NCBI RefSeq assembly: GCF_900185725.1
Contig: NZ_FYAU01000032.1
Coordinates: forward strand, 116,331 to 180,330
Source of the DNA: Stappia sp. TSB10P1A
GTDB taxonomy: Bacteria > Pseudomonadota > Alphaproteobacteria > Rhizobiales > Stappiaceae
Length of the DNA: 64,000 nt
Direction of reading: 5' to 3'
Part shown: piece after piece, positions 26,281 to 33,738 of the stretch
How the letters are laid out: the number at the start of each line of letters is the position of its first letter
Position numbering within the stretch: the first letter of the stretch is position 1
The notes under the pieces: model-generated
Seen by the model: only the letters and a program-made list of their open reading frames with translations
What the model was told of the DNA's origin: nothing
Databases searched by the model: none
Position numbers and translations under genes: made by a program

Positions 26281-26982
26281 CTACTGGCAACCCTCAAGCC
26301 AAACATCCGAAAAGCCCGCAGGCACACACGTCCCGGCTGCCAGACGCTGGATACGGGCGGCGCGTTCGTCGAGCTTGGCGTCGCTTCGAACGAGATCATA
26401 GGAGGCCGGCGCTATCAGCACCGCCGCAAGTCGGATAAACTCGGCCTCGGTCAATTCGGCTGGAGGCCGCCCATAGATCGCTGAGCTTGCCGAATGGAAG
26501 CCGATTATCCAGCCATTTGGCCCCTTGCCCATTTCCAGCGTCTCCAGCCACAGGGCAAGGATCTGCTCCTTGGAAAGACGCCTCTCCAGCCCTAGCGCAT
26601 AACCGGTCTGGCGGATCTTGCCGATGCCGGGATGAAATTCCTCAAAGGCAAGCCGCTTGGCAGCCGATTGAGTGATGGTGGTCAACCCAGCGCCCGGGGT
26701 CGAGAAATCAACACCGGAATGCGTTGAGAAATTCGGGTCTTCGACCGCGAGCAGAATAGCCCTATGGGCTGCCCCCAGAGAGTCGCCGCCGCGGCCATGA
26801 GCGATCACCGCGTCGGCACGAGTGCGCAAGCTTTCTGCATCCGATAGCGCATCCCAGTATCCCTTAGCGCCATAACCGACGAGGCCGACCAGCAAGAGAG
26901 CAAATGCAACGGCCGCATATTTAAGTATCCGCATCATTCGATCTGCATGTCCCTCAGATTGGTATTTCGTTGATCCACTCAT
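26281..26982 (-). CDS. GT51 peptidoglycan glycosyltransferase (MtgA-like)
   Basis: About 233 residues. One N-terminal membrane helix (YAAVAFALLLVGLVGYGA) is followed by a GT51 core: AILLAVEDPNFSTHSGVDF (the catalytic ED-F-H-G-D motif), TTITQSAAKRL, and a late RRLSKEQILALWLE. Such monofunctional enzymes polymerise lipid II into glycan strands. The start at 26982 is uncertain; an internal Met pair at 26937/26934 just before the membrane helix is an alternative. Its presence on a mobile element is unusual and fits an envelope-protection block with the neighbouring protease and exporter genes. Confidence 0.8.
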   Translation of the reverse strand: MSGSTKYQSEGHADRMMRILKYAAVAFALLLVGLVGYGAKGYWDALSDAESLRTRADAVIAHGRGGDSLGAAHRAILLAVEDPNFSTHSGVDFSTPGAGLTTITQSAAKRLAFEEFHPGIGKIRQTGYALGLERRLSKEQILALWLETLEMGKGPNGWIIGFHSASSAIYGRPPAELTEAEFIRLAAVLIAPASYDLVRSDAKLDERAARIQRLAAGTCVPAGFSDVWLEGCQ

Positions 26983-27017
26983 CAAGGCTTCAGCGAGTTA
27001 TATGAGTGTTTTCGCTG

Positions 27018-27812
27018 CTACTCGGTATTCAGAGGCTGACGCCAAAATATGAAAGACCCGGCTGCTACCGCCGCTAACAGCCATGCCAGCAGTGTGCCGA
27101 AACCCGTGATGCCGTACGACCCCTCGGCACCTATAAAAAGCCATGCTCGCGCAGCATCGGCAGCAAAAGACGGCATGGGAACGCTGGCTATGGCAGCGCC
27201 AAAATAAGCTTGCAGGATCGAGCACGTTATCCCTACCAGAAATACCGGAACGACTGCCGCGATCATGCTCCGGAATATGATCGTGAGCGTCGCGGTAACT
27301 GCAGCAAGGGTCGCCAGTTCGAGAAAGGCGATTACAAACGCCGCGCAGAGCACGAGGATGCTGCCCGCTTGGACTGGGGTTCTATTGCTGGTGCCGCCGC
27401 CGAGAAAGTTAAGCGCAGTGTTGAGGATCATGTCTCCGACGACTGTCAGAACAAGACCGATGACCATGCACAGGAGGCAAACAGCGAACTTTGCGGCGAG
27501 GAGAGGAATACGCCCTGTCCGTGGCACGAGGTTACGCCAAGCCGAGAAGCGGTATTCGACGTAGAAGACAGAGGAAACACCGATCGCATAGAGAAGCTGT
27601 GCAATCGGATTGCCTGCGATGCCCAATGATTGCGCGGCTGAAAGAAGCGCATCGGCTTGTGCTTGCGGGAGGTTTCCTGATCGGAGGACGAAAAAACTCT
27701 CCAGCGCGATCTTAAGGCCGACTGCGGCAGCGGGAACCGACAGAAACCCCCAGAATAGAATGCCTGGCTGTCGTAGAAGCTTCAGAAGTTCTGCCGAGAG
27801 TAGAGCGCTCAT
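27018..27812 (-). CDS. ABC-2 type transporter permease
   Basis: About 264 residues with six predicted membrane segments (for example LFWGFLSVPAAAVGLKIAL, SILVLCAAFVIAFLELATLAAV, AAVVPVFLVGITCSIL and TLLAWLLAAVAAGSFIFW). It starts MSALLSAELLKLLRQPGIL, as in ABC-2 permeases for antibiotics or lantibiotics. The ATG overlaps the stop codon of the ATPase gene (ATGA), so the two form one exporter. The substrate is unknown; bacitracin- or lantibiotic-type immunity is a possibility. Confidence 0.8.
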   Translation of the reverse strand: MSALLSAELLKLLRQPGILFWGFLSVPAAAVGLKIALESFFVLRSGNLPQAQADALLSAAQSLGIAGNPIAQLLYAIGVSSVFYVEYRFSAWRNLVPRTGRIPLLAAKFAVCLLCMVIGLVLTVVGDMILNTALNFLGGGTSNRTPVQAGSILVLCAAFVIAFLELATLAAVTATLTIIFRSMIAAVVPVFLVGITCSILQAYFGAAIASVPMPSFAADAARAWLFIGAEGSYGITGFGTLLAWLLAAVAAGSFIFWRQPLNTE

Positions 27813-28717
27813 TGTGGCTCTCTCCGCGTTTCCGACAGGAAGACCGACTCCAGATCGGGAGTGATCCATTTTGCTTCGAATATCCGGATGTTCGCGTTTA
27901 CAAGCGCGCGTATGAGTTCAGGTGCATCGTCGCGCTCAATTCGAACATAAACTCCACCATCACCAGCATCGGCCCGCGATGCCAAACGCTCCAACACGGC
28001 TTGCGGTGAATCAACGTTGAGCCAAAAGCGAGCTTGGCTGTCGAGCAGGTCAGTGACTTTCCCATGCGCCGCCATTTTCCCGCTGCGCAAGATCGCGACG
28101 CGTTCGCAAACGCGCTCCACCTCGTCGAGGAGATGGCTCGAAAGCAGCACGGTGATACCGTCCCTCTGGGCTAGATCCACGATCAGCGAACGCATTTCGA
28201 GGATGCCATCCGGATCGAGACCGTTGGTCGGCTCATCGAGAACGATAGCATCTGGACGGCCGACGAGCGCGCAGCCGATCCCCAAGCGTTGTTTCATCCC
28301 CAACGAGAATGCAGCTACTTTTTTGTCAGCGGCGTAGCCGATGCCAACGCGCCGCAGAATAGGCTCTACCATCGTGACGGTATCGCTCATCCAAGCGAAC
28401 ATTTCCAAATGCTCGCGTGCGGTCAGGAACGGATAGAACGCCGGGGCTTCGATCAACATGCCGAGGCGGCGTCGCGATTCCCTGCCAGCATTCTCTCCGA
28501 AGATGGAAACCGAGCCCCGATCAGGGCGCACGAGGCCAGCTATGATCCGTAGCAACGTGCTCTTGCCGGCACCGTTCGGGCCCAGGAGGCCGTATACGCA
28601 GCCTTGGGGAACACCAAGAGAAAGCCCATCGAGCGCCTTGAAAGCACGGCCTCCCCACCCGAATCTTTTCTCGACGCCAGAGACTGTAATGGCGTCTTCC
28701 TTATCTCCATTGCTCAA
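27809..28717 (-). CDS. ABC transporter ATP-binding protein
   Basis: About 302 residues. Walker A is LLGPNGAGKSTLLR, the signature AFSLGMKQRLGIG and Walker B PDAIVLDEPTNGLD, all in the order of ABC-2 export ATPases (BcrA/CcmA-like). A C-terminal domain of about 80 residues follows. No ATG is present at the start; the TTG at 28717 (LSNGDKEDAITVSG) is chosen because GGCGGG lies upstream, and an earlier TTG at 28759 is also in frame. It is translationally coupled to the permease gene and is probably co-transcribed with the glycosyltransferase and protease genes downstream. Confidence 0.85.
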   Translation of the reverse strand: MSNGDKEDAITVSGVEKRFGWGGRAFKALDGLSLGVPQGCVYGLLGPNGAGKSTLLRIIAGLVRPDRGSVSIFGENAGRESRRRLGMLIEAPAFYPFLTAREHLEMFAWMSDTVTMVEPILRRVGIGYAADKKVAAFSLGMKQRLGIGCALVGRPDAIVLDEPTNGLDPDGILEMRSLIVDLAQRDGITVLLSSHLLDEVERVCERVAILRSGKMAAHGKVTDLLDSQARFWLNVDSPQAVLERLASRADAGDGGVYVRIERDDAPELIRALVNANIRIFEAKWITPDLESVFLSETRREPQ

Positions 28718-28793
28718 TAGATGATCCCGCCTTAAGCATCTCAATCCTCGTGCCGACAATGGCGTTTCGGCACGACGTCATCTTCCGGTTAGC

Positions 28794-29084
28794 CTATAAT
28801 TGATTGTTGGCAATCTCTTGTTCGAGAATACGTCGATAGCCTTTATTTGAGAGCCATCGCGCACGTTCGAGATGGCTTTCCCAGCATCGCCTCGTCCCTG
28901 CTTCGTCACGGTCGGGATCGCGATGCAGAACGATACGGGCGACTTCCTGCCAGTCTGCGCCGTCTCGGCTGGCATCTAACAGCCGCAAATAGGTGACGTA
29001 GTGCTGTTCGTCATAGGTCGTGATATCGGCCCCCCTGGGGGCCTCATCTTCAACATCTGGGTCAAGCAGAGGCCGTTCACGCAT
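28794..29084 (-). CDS. QseM-like small DUF2285 protein (candidate antiactivator)
   Basis: 96 residues: DPDVEDEAPRGADITTYDEQH, YLRLLDASRDGADWQEVARIVL, then a helical end with ARWLSNKGYRRILEQ. The size and DUF2285-like sequence fit QseM of ICEMlSymR7A, which binds and blocks TraR and FseA. It is divergent from an XRE gene with an operator in between, just as qseM is from qseC. A larger protein with a DUF2285 domain, the FseA-like activator, is encoded upstream at 24.3-25.1 kb, which makes a direct antagonism plausible. The assignment is by size, domain and context. Confidence 0.65.
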   Translation of the reverse strand: MRERPLLDPDVEDEAPRGADITTYDEQHYVTYLRLLDASRDGADWQEVARIVLHRDPDRDEAGTRRCWESHLERARWLSNKGYRRILEQEIANNQL

Positions 29085-29168
29085 GAATTCCGCCCTTTTT
29101 TATCGAGAACGCGGACATAATGAAGCACTTCAGGACAACCCGATGAATAGCATGGTCTGATACGAATG

Positions 29169-29199
29169 GGAATGATCGTTCCTAGAAGGATCGTTCCTA
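29169..29199. promoter_or_regulatory. Tandem operator between the QseM-like and QseC-like genes
   Basis: GATCGTTCCTA occurs twice, at 29174 and 29189, 15 bases apart, and the first copy lies in a near-palindrome GGAATGATCGTTCC (29169-29182). Paired sites of this kind are typical for controller (C-protein-like) XRE repressors acting on two divergent promoters. Binding by the adjacent XRE protein is inference. Confidence 0.6.
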
Positions 29200-29218
29200 T
29201 GCTGGTTCCTCTTTTGTC

Positions 29219-29440
29219 ATGGATCTCAAGGAGGTCATGGCGAGGAATCTGCGTCGGATCCGCCATGATCAAAATTTGACGCAGGAAGAACTCGCCGACC
29301 GGGCAGGCTTGAGTATGCGTTACATCGGAGCCATCGAACGTGGCGACGTGTCCGCCAGTGTCACGGTTCTTGGCCAGATCGCCGAGGCACTTGGGATCGA
29401 GCCGGGCGAATTGCTGAAGAATACCAGCGCGCCAAAGTAG
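29219..29440 (+). CDS. XRE-family regulator, QseC-like
   Basis: 73 residues made up almost wholly of an XRE helix-turn-helix (NLRRIRHDQNLTQEELADRA, GLSMRYIGAIERGDVSASV). The size and fold match controller proteins of restriction-modification systems and QseC of ICEMlSymR7A. No ribosome site is visible before the ATG, which suits a leaderless transcript as seen in some C proteins. It probably binds the tandem operator upstream and sets the balance between itself and the QseM-like antiactivator. Confidence 0.75.
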   Translation: MDLKEVMARNLRRIRHDQNLTQEELADRAGLSMRYIGAIERGDVSASVTVLGQIAEALGIEPGELLKNTSAPK

Positions 29441-29513
29441 TCATCTAGTCATAACATGTAGCCAGAAGCCCGCCGCTCCTGTCTCCGAACAGGGGTTCCA
29501 GCCTGCACGCCCA

Positions 29514-29583
29514 GGGGTGCCGCCTGCGCATAAGCGCAAATGCGGCACGCTCCCCGCCGCCGATCCCTCGCCATCGTTCGCCG
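29514..29583 (+). promoter_or_regulatory. Conserved hairpin element upstream of the RdfS-like gene
   Basis: The element has an inverted repeat (GTGCCGC...GCGGCAC enclosing TGCGC-ATAA-GCGCA, 29517-29548) followed by CGCCGATCCCTCGCCATCGTTCGCC. An imperfect copy lies at 51973-52041 before the AlpA-like gene. The hairpin ends 88 bases before the RdfS-like start codon. The shared sequence suggests a common regulator, perhaps the FseA-like protein. Confidence 0.6.
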
Positions 29584-29635
29584 TAGCCCGCTGCCACGAA
29601 GGCAGCGCGCATCACGACGAACCAGAGGTGACTCC

Positions 29636-29905
29636 ATGGCCAATCCATTGGCGGGCCTGCCGCGACGACTCCTGCGCACGCAGGAAGCCGCCCGCTTCCT
29701 CGGCATTTCCATCCGCACCCTTGAGAAGCACCGCACCTACGGGACCGGCCCGACCTATCGCAAGATCGGCGGCCGCGTCCTCTACACCATCCGCGATCTC
29801 GAAGTCTGGTCCGACATCGGCAGCCGCAAATCCACTCGTGACACGGATGTCGGCACGGTTTTCCCCGCGCGTCCGCTGACGCCCGAAGAGCGGGGCAAGT
29901 GCTGA
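29636..29905 (+). CDS. RdfS-like excisionase (MerR/AlpA-type HTH)
   Basis: 89 residues: MANPLAGLPRRLLRTQEAA, RFLGISIRTLEKHRTYGTG, then GPTYRKIGGRVLYTIRDLEVW. This is the helix-turn-helix_17/excisionase pattern of RdfS, the recombination directionality factor of ICEMlSymR7A. It would bind the attachment region and switch the integrase to excision. GAGGTG lies 7 bases upstream of the ATG. The repA gene starts at the next base after its stop codon, so it heads a long operon that includes traF and the relaxase genes, as in the Mesorhizobium element. Confidence 0.8.
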   Translation: MANPLAGLPRRLLRTQEAARFLGISIRTLEKHRTYGTGPTYRKIGGRVLYTIRDLEVWSDIGSRKSTRDTDVGTVFPARPLTPEERGKC

Positions 29906-31030
29906 ATGCTGCACGACGATCACAGCCCAGCGCAGCCGGCCGACACGAGCGAGCGCAATCACCTGCCTCCGTTCGTGGTCGCGACGGGCGACGCTAGCCC
30001 GCGCGATCAGCGCGATCTCATGGAGCGGCCTTTCTTCTCGCTGGCGAAGACGCCGCGCACCAAACCCATTCTCTACAAGGCGGCCGACGTCGAGGTGCAG
30101 GTGCTCGCCATGCCCGAACACGGCATGGCGACCATATGGGACGCCGACGTGCTGATATGGGCGGCCTCGCAGATCGTGGCGGCCGAGAATGACGGCCTGC
30201 GCACCTCGCGCTTCTTCCGCTTCACGCCCTATCATCTGCTGCGCGCCATCGGGCGGCCGACCGGCAACCGTCAATATGTGCTGCTGAAAGCCGCGCTCGC
30301 GCGCCTGCAATCGACCGTCATCGCCACCACGATCCGCAACGGCCCGCATTGGCAGCGTCGGCAATTCTCGTGGATCAACGAATGGGAGGAGATGACGACG
30401 CGCGCCGGCCGCGTCGAGGGAATGGAATTCGTCCTGCCCGAATGGTTCTACAATAGCGTCGTCGATCGCACGCTCGTCCTCAACATCGACCCTGCCTATT
30501 TCCGGCTGACGGGCGGCATTGAACGCTGGCTTTATCGTGTCGCCCGCAAGCACGCCGGCCACCAGCGCAACGGTTGGCTGTTCGAGGTCGCGCATCTCCA
30601 TGTGAAGTCGGGCAGCATGGCGCGTGCCTCCGACTTCGCGCTCGACCTGCGCCGGATCGCCGCCCGCCAGCCGCTCCCAGGCTACCGCCTTCAGATCGAG
30701 CGCGAGCGCGGTCGCGAGCTACTGCGCATCCGCCCCGAAATCCTGTCCACAGTGCCTGTGAATACGCCTGTGGAAACCATCGGCACATCAGGCGCACGCG
30801 GTATCGGCACATCGGGCGCAGCCCTATCGGCACATCAGGCGCACGGATCGCAGCTAAACCTATGGCCTGAAACTCGGAATCCGGCTGCTAACTTAGAGTC
30901 TAACAGAGAATCTAACTCTTCTTCTTTGACGCACCCGCGCGCGAGGCGTGGTGCCGGTGCCGGCCGCTCCATCGCCGACGTGCTGCGCGACATGCTCGCC
31001 GACGACGACCGCCATGGAGGCCGGTCATGA
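29906..31030 (+). CDS. Replication initiator protein A (RepA/RPA family)
   Basis: 374 residues. The central part (RFFRFTPYHLLRAIGRPTGN, YVLLKAALARLQSTVIATTI, FSWINEWEE and LPEWFYNSVVDR) fits the RPA initiator family found on rhizobial plasmids and ICEs. The C-terminal 100 residues are low-complexity and contain IGTSGA repeats that reflect DNA repeats. It could support autonomous replication of the excised circle and so keep it from being lost. The start abuts the RdfS-like stop codon and the end overlaps DUF2840 by four bases. Confidence 0.85.
   Translation: MLHDDHSPAQPADTSERNHLPPFVVATGDASPRDQRDLMERPFFSLAKTPRTKPILYKAADVEVQVLAMPEHGMATIWDADVLIWAASQIVAAENDGLRTSRFFRFTPYHLLRAIGRPTGNRQYVLLKAALARLQSTVIATTIRNGPHWQRRQFSWINEWEEMTTRAGRVEGMEFVLPEWFYNSVVDRTLVLNIDPAYFRLTGGIERWLYRVARKHAGHQRNGWLFEVAHLHVKSGSMARASDFALDLRRIAARQPLPGYRLQIERERGRELLRIRPEILSTVPVNTPVETIGTSGARGIGTSGAALSAHQAHGSQLNLWPETRNPAANLESNRESNSSSLTHPRARRGAGAGRSIADVLRDMLADDDRHGGRS
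30779..30843. repeat. Iteron-like repeats within repA
   Basis: ATCGGCACATCAGGCGCA occurs at 30779 and 30826, and with one change (ATCGGCACATCGGGCGCA) at 30803. Spacing is 24 and 23 bases, so the third copy is in another reading frame; the DNA rather than the peptide is conserved. A related copy, ATCGGTACATCAGGCGAC, lies at 33299. These may be replication iterons bound by RepA. Confidence 0.6.
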
Positions 31031-31545
31031 GCGGCAGACCTTCTCATCGCGCGCACGGCCGTCCGCTGCCGGACGGGTCAGCACCGTTCACCACCCTGGT
31101 CGAGCTGACCTTCGAGAAACGCAGGGTCGAGCACTGGATACGCTTCGGCCGCAAAGCCTACGAACAAATCCTCGATCGTCGCCGGAGCGTCGTTGGCTTC
31201 GCGCCCGAGAGCATCTTCGCCTTCGTTCGCTGGGCGGCCGGCGAGCATGGCACAATCGTCTCGCGCATCGACATCGTCCGCACCATCGGCCGCGGTGAGC
31301 CGTTCCAGACACTGCCTTTCGTTCGCCCCGGCGGCGAGATCCTGTTGCGGCTCGACGGCTGGCCGAAGGTGCAGCGCGCGCTTGCCGCGATCGACGCGGT
31401 GGAAGCGCTCGGCCTCGATCCCGCCGACGCTTCCCCCGATCACTGGCGGCACGTCCATAACCGGCTCAGCGCCGGGCTGGAGTCTGCCGCCTATACGCCA
31501 GAGCGCCATGCCGCATGGATCGGCCGCCGGAGGATCGATCCATGA
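31027..31545 (+). CDS. DUF2840 domain protein
   Basis: 172 residues: FTTLVELTFEKRRVEHWIRFG, GFAPESIFAFVRWAAGEHGT, VRTIGRGEPFQTLPFVRPGGE. This fits DUF2840, a family almost restricted to this group of ICEs and plasmids and always next to traF. Its function is not known; a role in transfer or regulation of transfer is inferred only from location. It overlaps repA and traF by four bases on each side (ATGA), so it is coupled in the operon. Confidence 0.85.
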   Translation: MSGRPSHRAHGRPLPDGSAPFTTLVELTFEKRRVEHWIRFGRKAYEQILDRRRSVVGFAPESIFAFVRWAAGEHGTIVSRIDIVRTIGRGEPFQTLPFVRPGGEILLRLDGWPKVQRALAAIDAVEALGLDPADASPDHWRHVHNRLSAGLESAAYTPERHAAWIGRRRIDP

Positions 31546-32087
31546 GCCGCCACCGCATCCTCGCGGTGACGCTGCTCTCCGTGACCGGCATCGCCGCCAC
31601 CAGCGTAGCCGACATGCCGACGAAACTCCTATGGAACGTCACCGCCAGCGCGCCGGTCGGCTTCTACACCATAGAACCGGCTGAGCGGCTCGCCGTGCCC
31701 GAGCTGGTCGCGGTCATGCCGCCCGAACCGCTCGCCGGATTCATGGTGGCGCGCGGCTATGTCGGTCGCGGCGTGCCGCTTCTGAAGCGTGTCTTCGGCC
31801 TGCCGGGACAGCGGGTATGCCGCTCCCGCCGCGCCATCACCGTCGATGGCGTGAAGATGGGCGACGCGCTCGACCGCGACCGGATCGGGCGCACGCTGCC
31901 GGTCTGGCAGGGCTGTCGCGTCATCGCCGACGGCCAGCTCTTCCTCATGAACATCGACGCCCGCGACAGCCTGGACGGGCGCTACTTCGGTCCCATTCCG
32001 GCCAGCGCCGTCATCGGCCGCGCGCTGCCGCTCTGGACCAACGAGGACGGCGACGGCCGCTTAGTCTGGCGAGCGCCGACGCACTGA
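31542..32087 (+). CDS. traF: TraF-type S26 signal peptidase
   Basis: 181 residues. An N-terminal membrane segment (ILAVTLLSVTGIAATSVA) is followed by TASAPVGFYTI with the catalytic Ser and LLKRVFGLPGQRVC with the catalytic Lys. The C-terminal part has DSLDGRYFGPIPASAVIGRA. TraF proteases mature or cyclise the TrbC pilin of IncP-like systems. It lies upstream of the relaxase gene rather than in the trb operon, as in other elements of this family. The ATG overlaps the DUF2840 stop codon. Confidence 0.9.
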   Translation: MSRHRILAVTLLSVTGIAATSVADMPTKLLWNVTASAPVGFYTIEPAERLAVPELVAVMPPEPLAGFMVARGYVGRGVPLLKRVFGLPGQRVCRSRRAITVDGVKMGDALDRDRIGRTLPVWQGCRVIADGQLFLMNIDARDSLDGRYFGPIPASAVIGRALPLWTNEDGDGRLVWRAPTH

Positions 32088-32154
32088 CCGCTTCCCCATC
32101 GGCGGGAGCGGTGCCCGCCGTTGGCTTTCCCAACGCCACCGCATGGAGACAGTC

Positions 32155-32490
32155 ATGCCGCAAATCGGTCAGTTCACGCGCGAAGGGTCCGGCTTCACCG
32201 GGCGCGTTCACACCCTCACGCTCTACCGCGAACTTACCATCGTTCCCGCCGATCCGTCGGACGCGGAGAATGTGCCGGACTTCCGTGTCCATCACGGAGC
32301 CGACGATGGCCCGGAGATCGGCGCGGCATGGAAACGCACCGGCGAGAAGGCCGGCGAATATCTTTCCATCCTGCTTGACGATCCGGCATTGCCGCAGCCG
32401 ATCCGCGCCAACCTGTTCCGCGACGACGATGCGGGATCGTCATGGTCGCTGCACTGGACGCGCCTCAAACCGCGTGAAGAACGGGACTGA
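32155..32490 (+). CDS. DUF736 domain protein
   Basis: 111 residues: MPQIGQFTREGSGFTGRVHT, TLTLYRELTIVPAD, and EIGAAWKRTGEKAGEYLSI. DUF736 is a small family typical of rhizobial plasmids and ICEs and has no established function. It lies in the operon between traF and the lytic transglycosylase gene, five bases from the latter. The start at 32155 is the second of two in-frame ATGs; the first is at 32143. Confidence 0.85.
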   Translation: MPQIGQFTREGSGFTGRVHTLTLYRELTIVPADPSDAENVPDFRVHHGADDGPEIGAAWKRTGEKAGEYLSILLDDPALPQPIRANLFRDDDAGSSWSLHWTRLKPREERD

Positions 32491-32494
32491 GGCC

Positions 32495-33412
32495 ATGCGT
32501 CCTCCCGTCATCATCGCGCTCAAAGCTCGTATTCCTTTGTTCGCGGGAATGCCGTCTCATTCCTCTGTCCCGCTCGACCACACGTCGGCCGGCGCGCGCA
32601 GCGAAGGTCAAGGGCAGCCACCGGCCGGCGCTTCGCGCGCACCCTTGACCGCAGCGAGCACGCTGGCAGGCTGGCGGTTCGGCGGAGAAAGGTCGGCACG
32701 CCGCTATGCCCTCCTGATCGCGCTGGCCGTGCTGGCGTTCTCGTCCGGGCCGACTGTCACGATCGCGCAATCTGCCGTCGTCGCGCGGCCCGTCAGCGAT
32801 TACGGCGCGCATATCGCCGAGGCGTCGCAGCGCTTCGGCATTCCCGAGCACTGGATTCGTGCGGTGCTGCGCGCCGAAAGCGCGGGCGATGTGCGCGCGA
32901 TCTCGACGGCGGGCGCGATCGGGCTCATGCAGGTCATGCCCGACACCTGGGCGGGCCTGCGCATGCGCTATCGCCTCGGCCGCGATCCTTACGATCCCCG
33001 CGATAACATCCTCGCAGGCACCGCCTATCTGCGCGAGATGTGGGATCGCTACGGCACTGTCGCGGCGATGCTCGCCGCCTACAATGCCGGTCCCGGCCGC
33101 TATGACGATCATCGCGCGAGGGGCCGGCCGCTGCCGGCAGAAACCCGCGCCTATGTCGCCGCGCTCGTACCGTTGCTCGGCGGCGCGGCTCCGTCCGGCG
33201 ATCCGGCGAAACGCGCGGAGCCGCCGCCCGATTGGCGCGACGCACCGCTCTTCGTCATGCGCCCGACCGACACGCGAACAGCCGATCCAGTGCAGACCAT
33301 CGGTACATCAGGCGACTCTCGCCCCACCGTTCCGGTGCGCGCGCATCGCGATGCGGAGTCGCGAGACCGCCGAATGTTCGTCGCGCGGGCCGACGACGGG
33401 AGGGCGCCATGA
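32495..33412 (+). CDS. Lytic transglycosylase (conjugation-associated)
   Basis: 305 residues. A long N-terminal region has a membrane or signal segment (YALLIALAVLAFSSGPTVT), followed by a soluble lytic transglycosylase domain: AVLRAESAGDVRAISTAGAI with the catalytic Glu, GLMQVMPDTW, DNILAGTAYLREM and MLAAYNAGPGRYD. It would open the peptidoglycan locally for the conjugation apparatus, as VirB1 does. The C-terminal part contains one copy of an iteron-like repeat (33299-33316). The last codons overlap a small unknown gene by four bases. Confidence 0.88.
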   Translation: MRPPVIIALKARIPLFAGMPSHSSVPLDHTSAGARSEGQGQPPAGASRAPLTAASTLAGWRFGGERSARRYALLIALAVLAFSSGPTVTIAQSAVVARPVSDYGAHIAEASQRFGIPEHWIRAVLRAESAGDVRAISTAGAIGLMQVMPDTWAGLRMRYRLGRDPYDPRDNILAGTAYLREMWDRYGTVAAMLAAYNAGPGRYDDHRARGRPLPAETRAYVAALVPLLGGAAPSGDPAKRAEPPPDWRDAPLFVMRPTDTRTADPVQTIGTSGDSRPTVPVRAHRDAESRDRRMFVARADDGRAP

Positions 33413-33738
33413 GGATAGCGTTACCGCGTCCGCTTGCGCTTGGCCCGGTGTGCAGTCAGGCGGGGTCGCGCCTCGCTGCATTCCCGGTCGGAAGGGCGGA
33501 AAGGTCAGAAAAGGCGGAGGGCAAGATAAAGGAAACTGGCACCACGTCGGGCCGGTTTCAGGGCAAGCCCTTGTCTGCACACTGTTTTGGCGCGGCGCTT
33601 GCGGCACCTTCATTTTGGAGCCCGCGTGCCGCGATGTCGCGCAAAGCCTTGCCTTTGCTGGGTTTCGAGCGGCACCATAGCCCGAAATCGAGCCGTTTCC
33701 CCGCTCTGGACGCCTTCGGGCCGGAGGCGCGGGTTTGA
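33409..33738 (+). CDS. Small unknown ORF before the relaxase gene; may overlap oriT
   Basis: 109 residues (MRIALPRPLALGPVCSQ onward), of unusual composition and no known family. It overlaps the neighbouring genes by four bases on each side, which argues for a real gene. Between 33550 and 33600 it has a palindrome, AGGGCAAGCCCT at 33560-33571, next to TTGTCTGCACAC; because oriT usually lies next to the relaxase gene, this stretch is also a candidate oriT. Neither reading can be settled by eye. Confidence 0.35.
   Translation: MRIALPRPLALGPVCSQAGSRLAAFPVGRAERSEKAEGKIKETGTTSGRFQGKPLSAHCFGAALAAPSFWSPRAAMSRKALPLLGFERHHSPKSSRFPALDAFGPEARV

Noticed and set aside
30779..30843. Repeats in repA as a CRISPR array
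   Set aside because: Only three 18-bp copies with 5-6 bp between them, no cas genes and location inside a coding frame. No CRISPR array was seen anywhere in the window.
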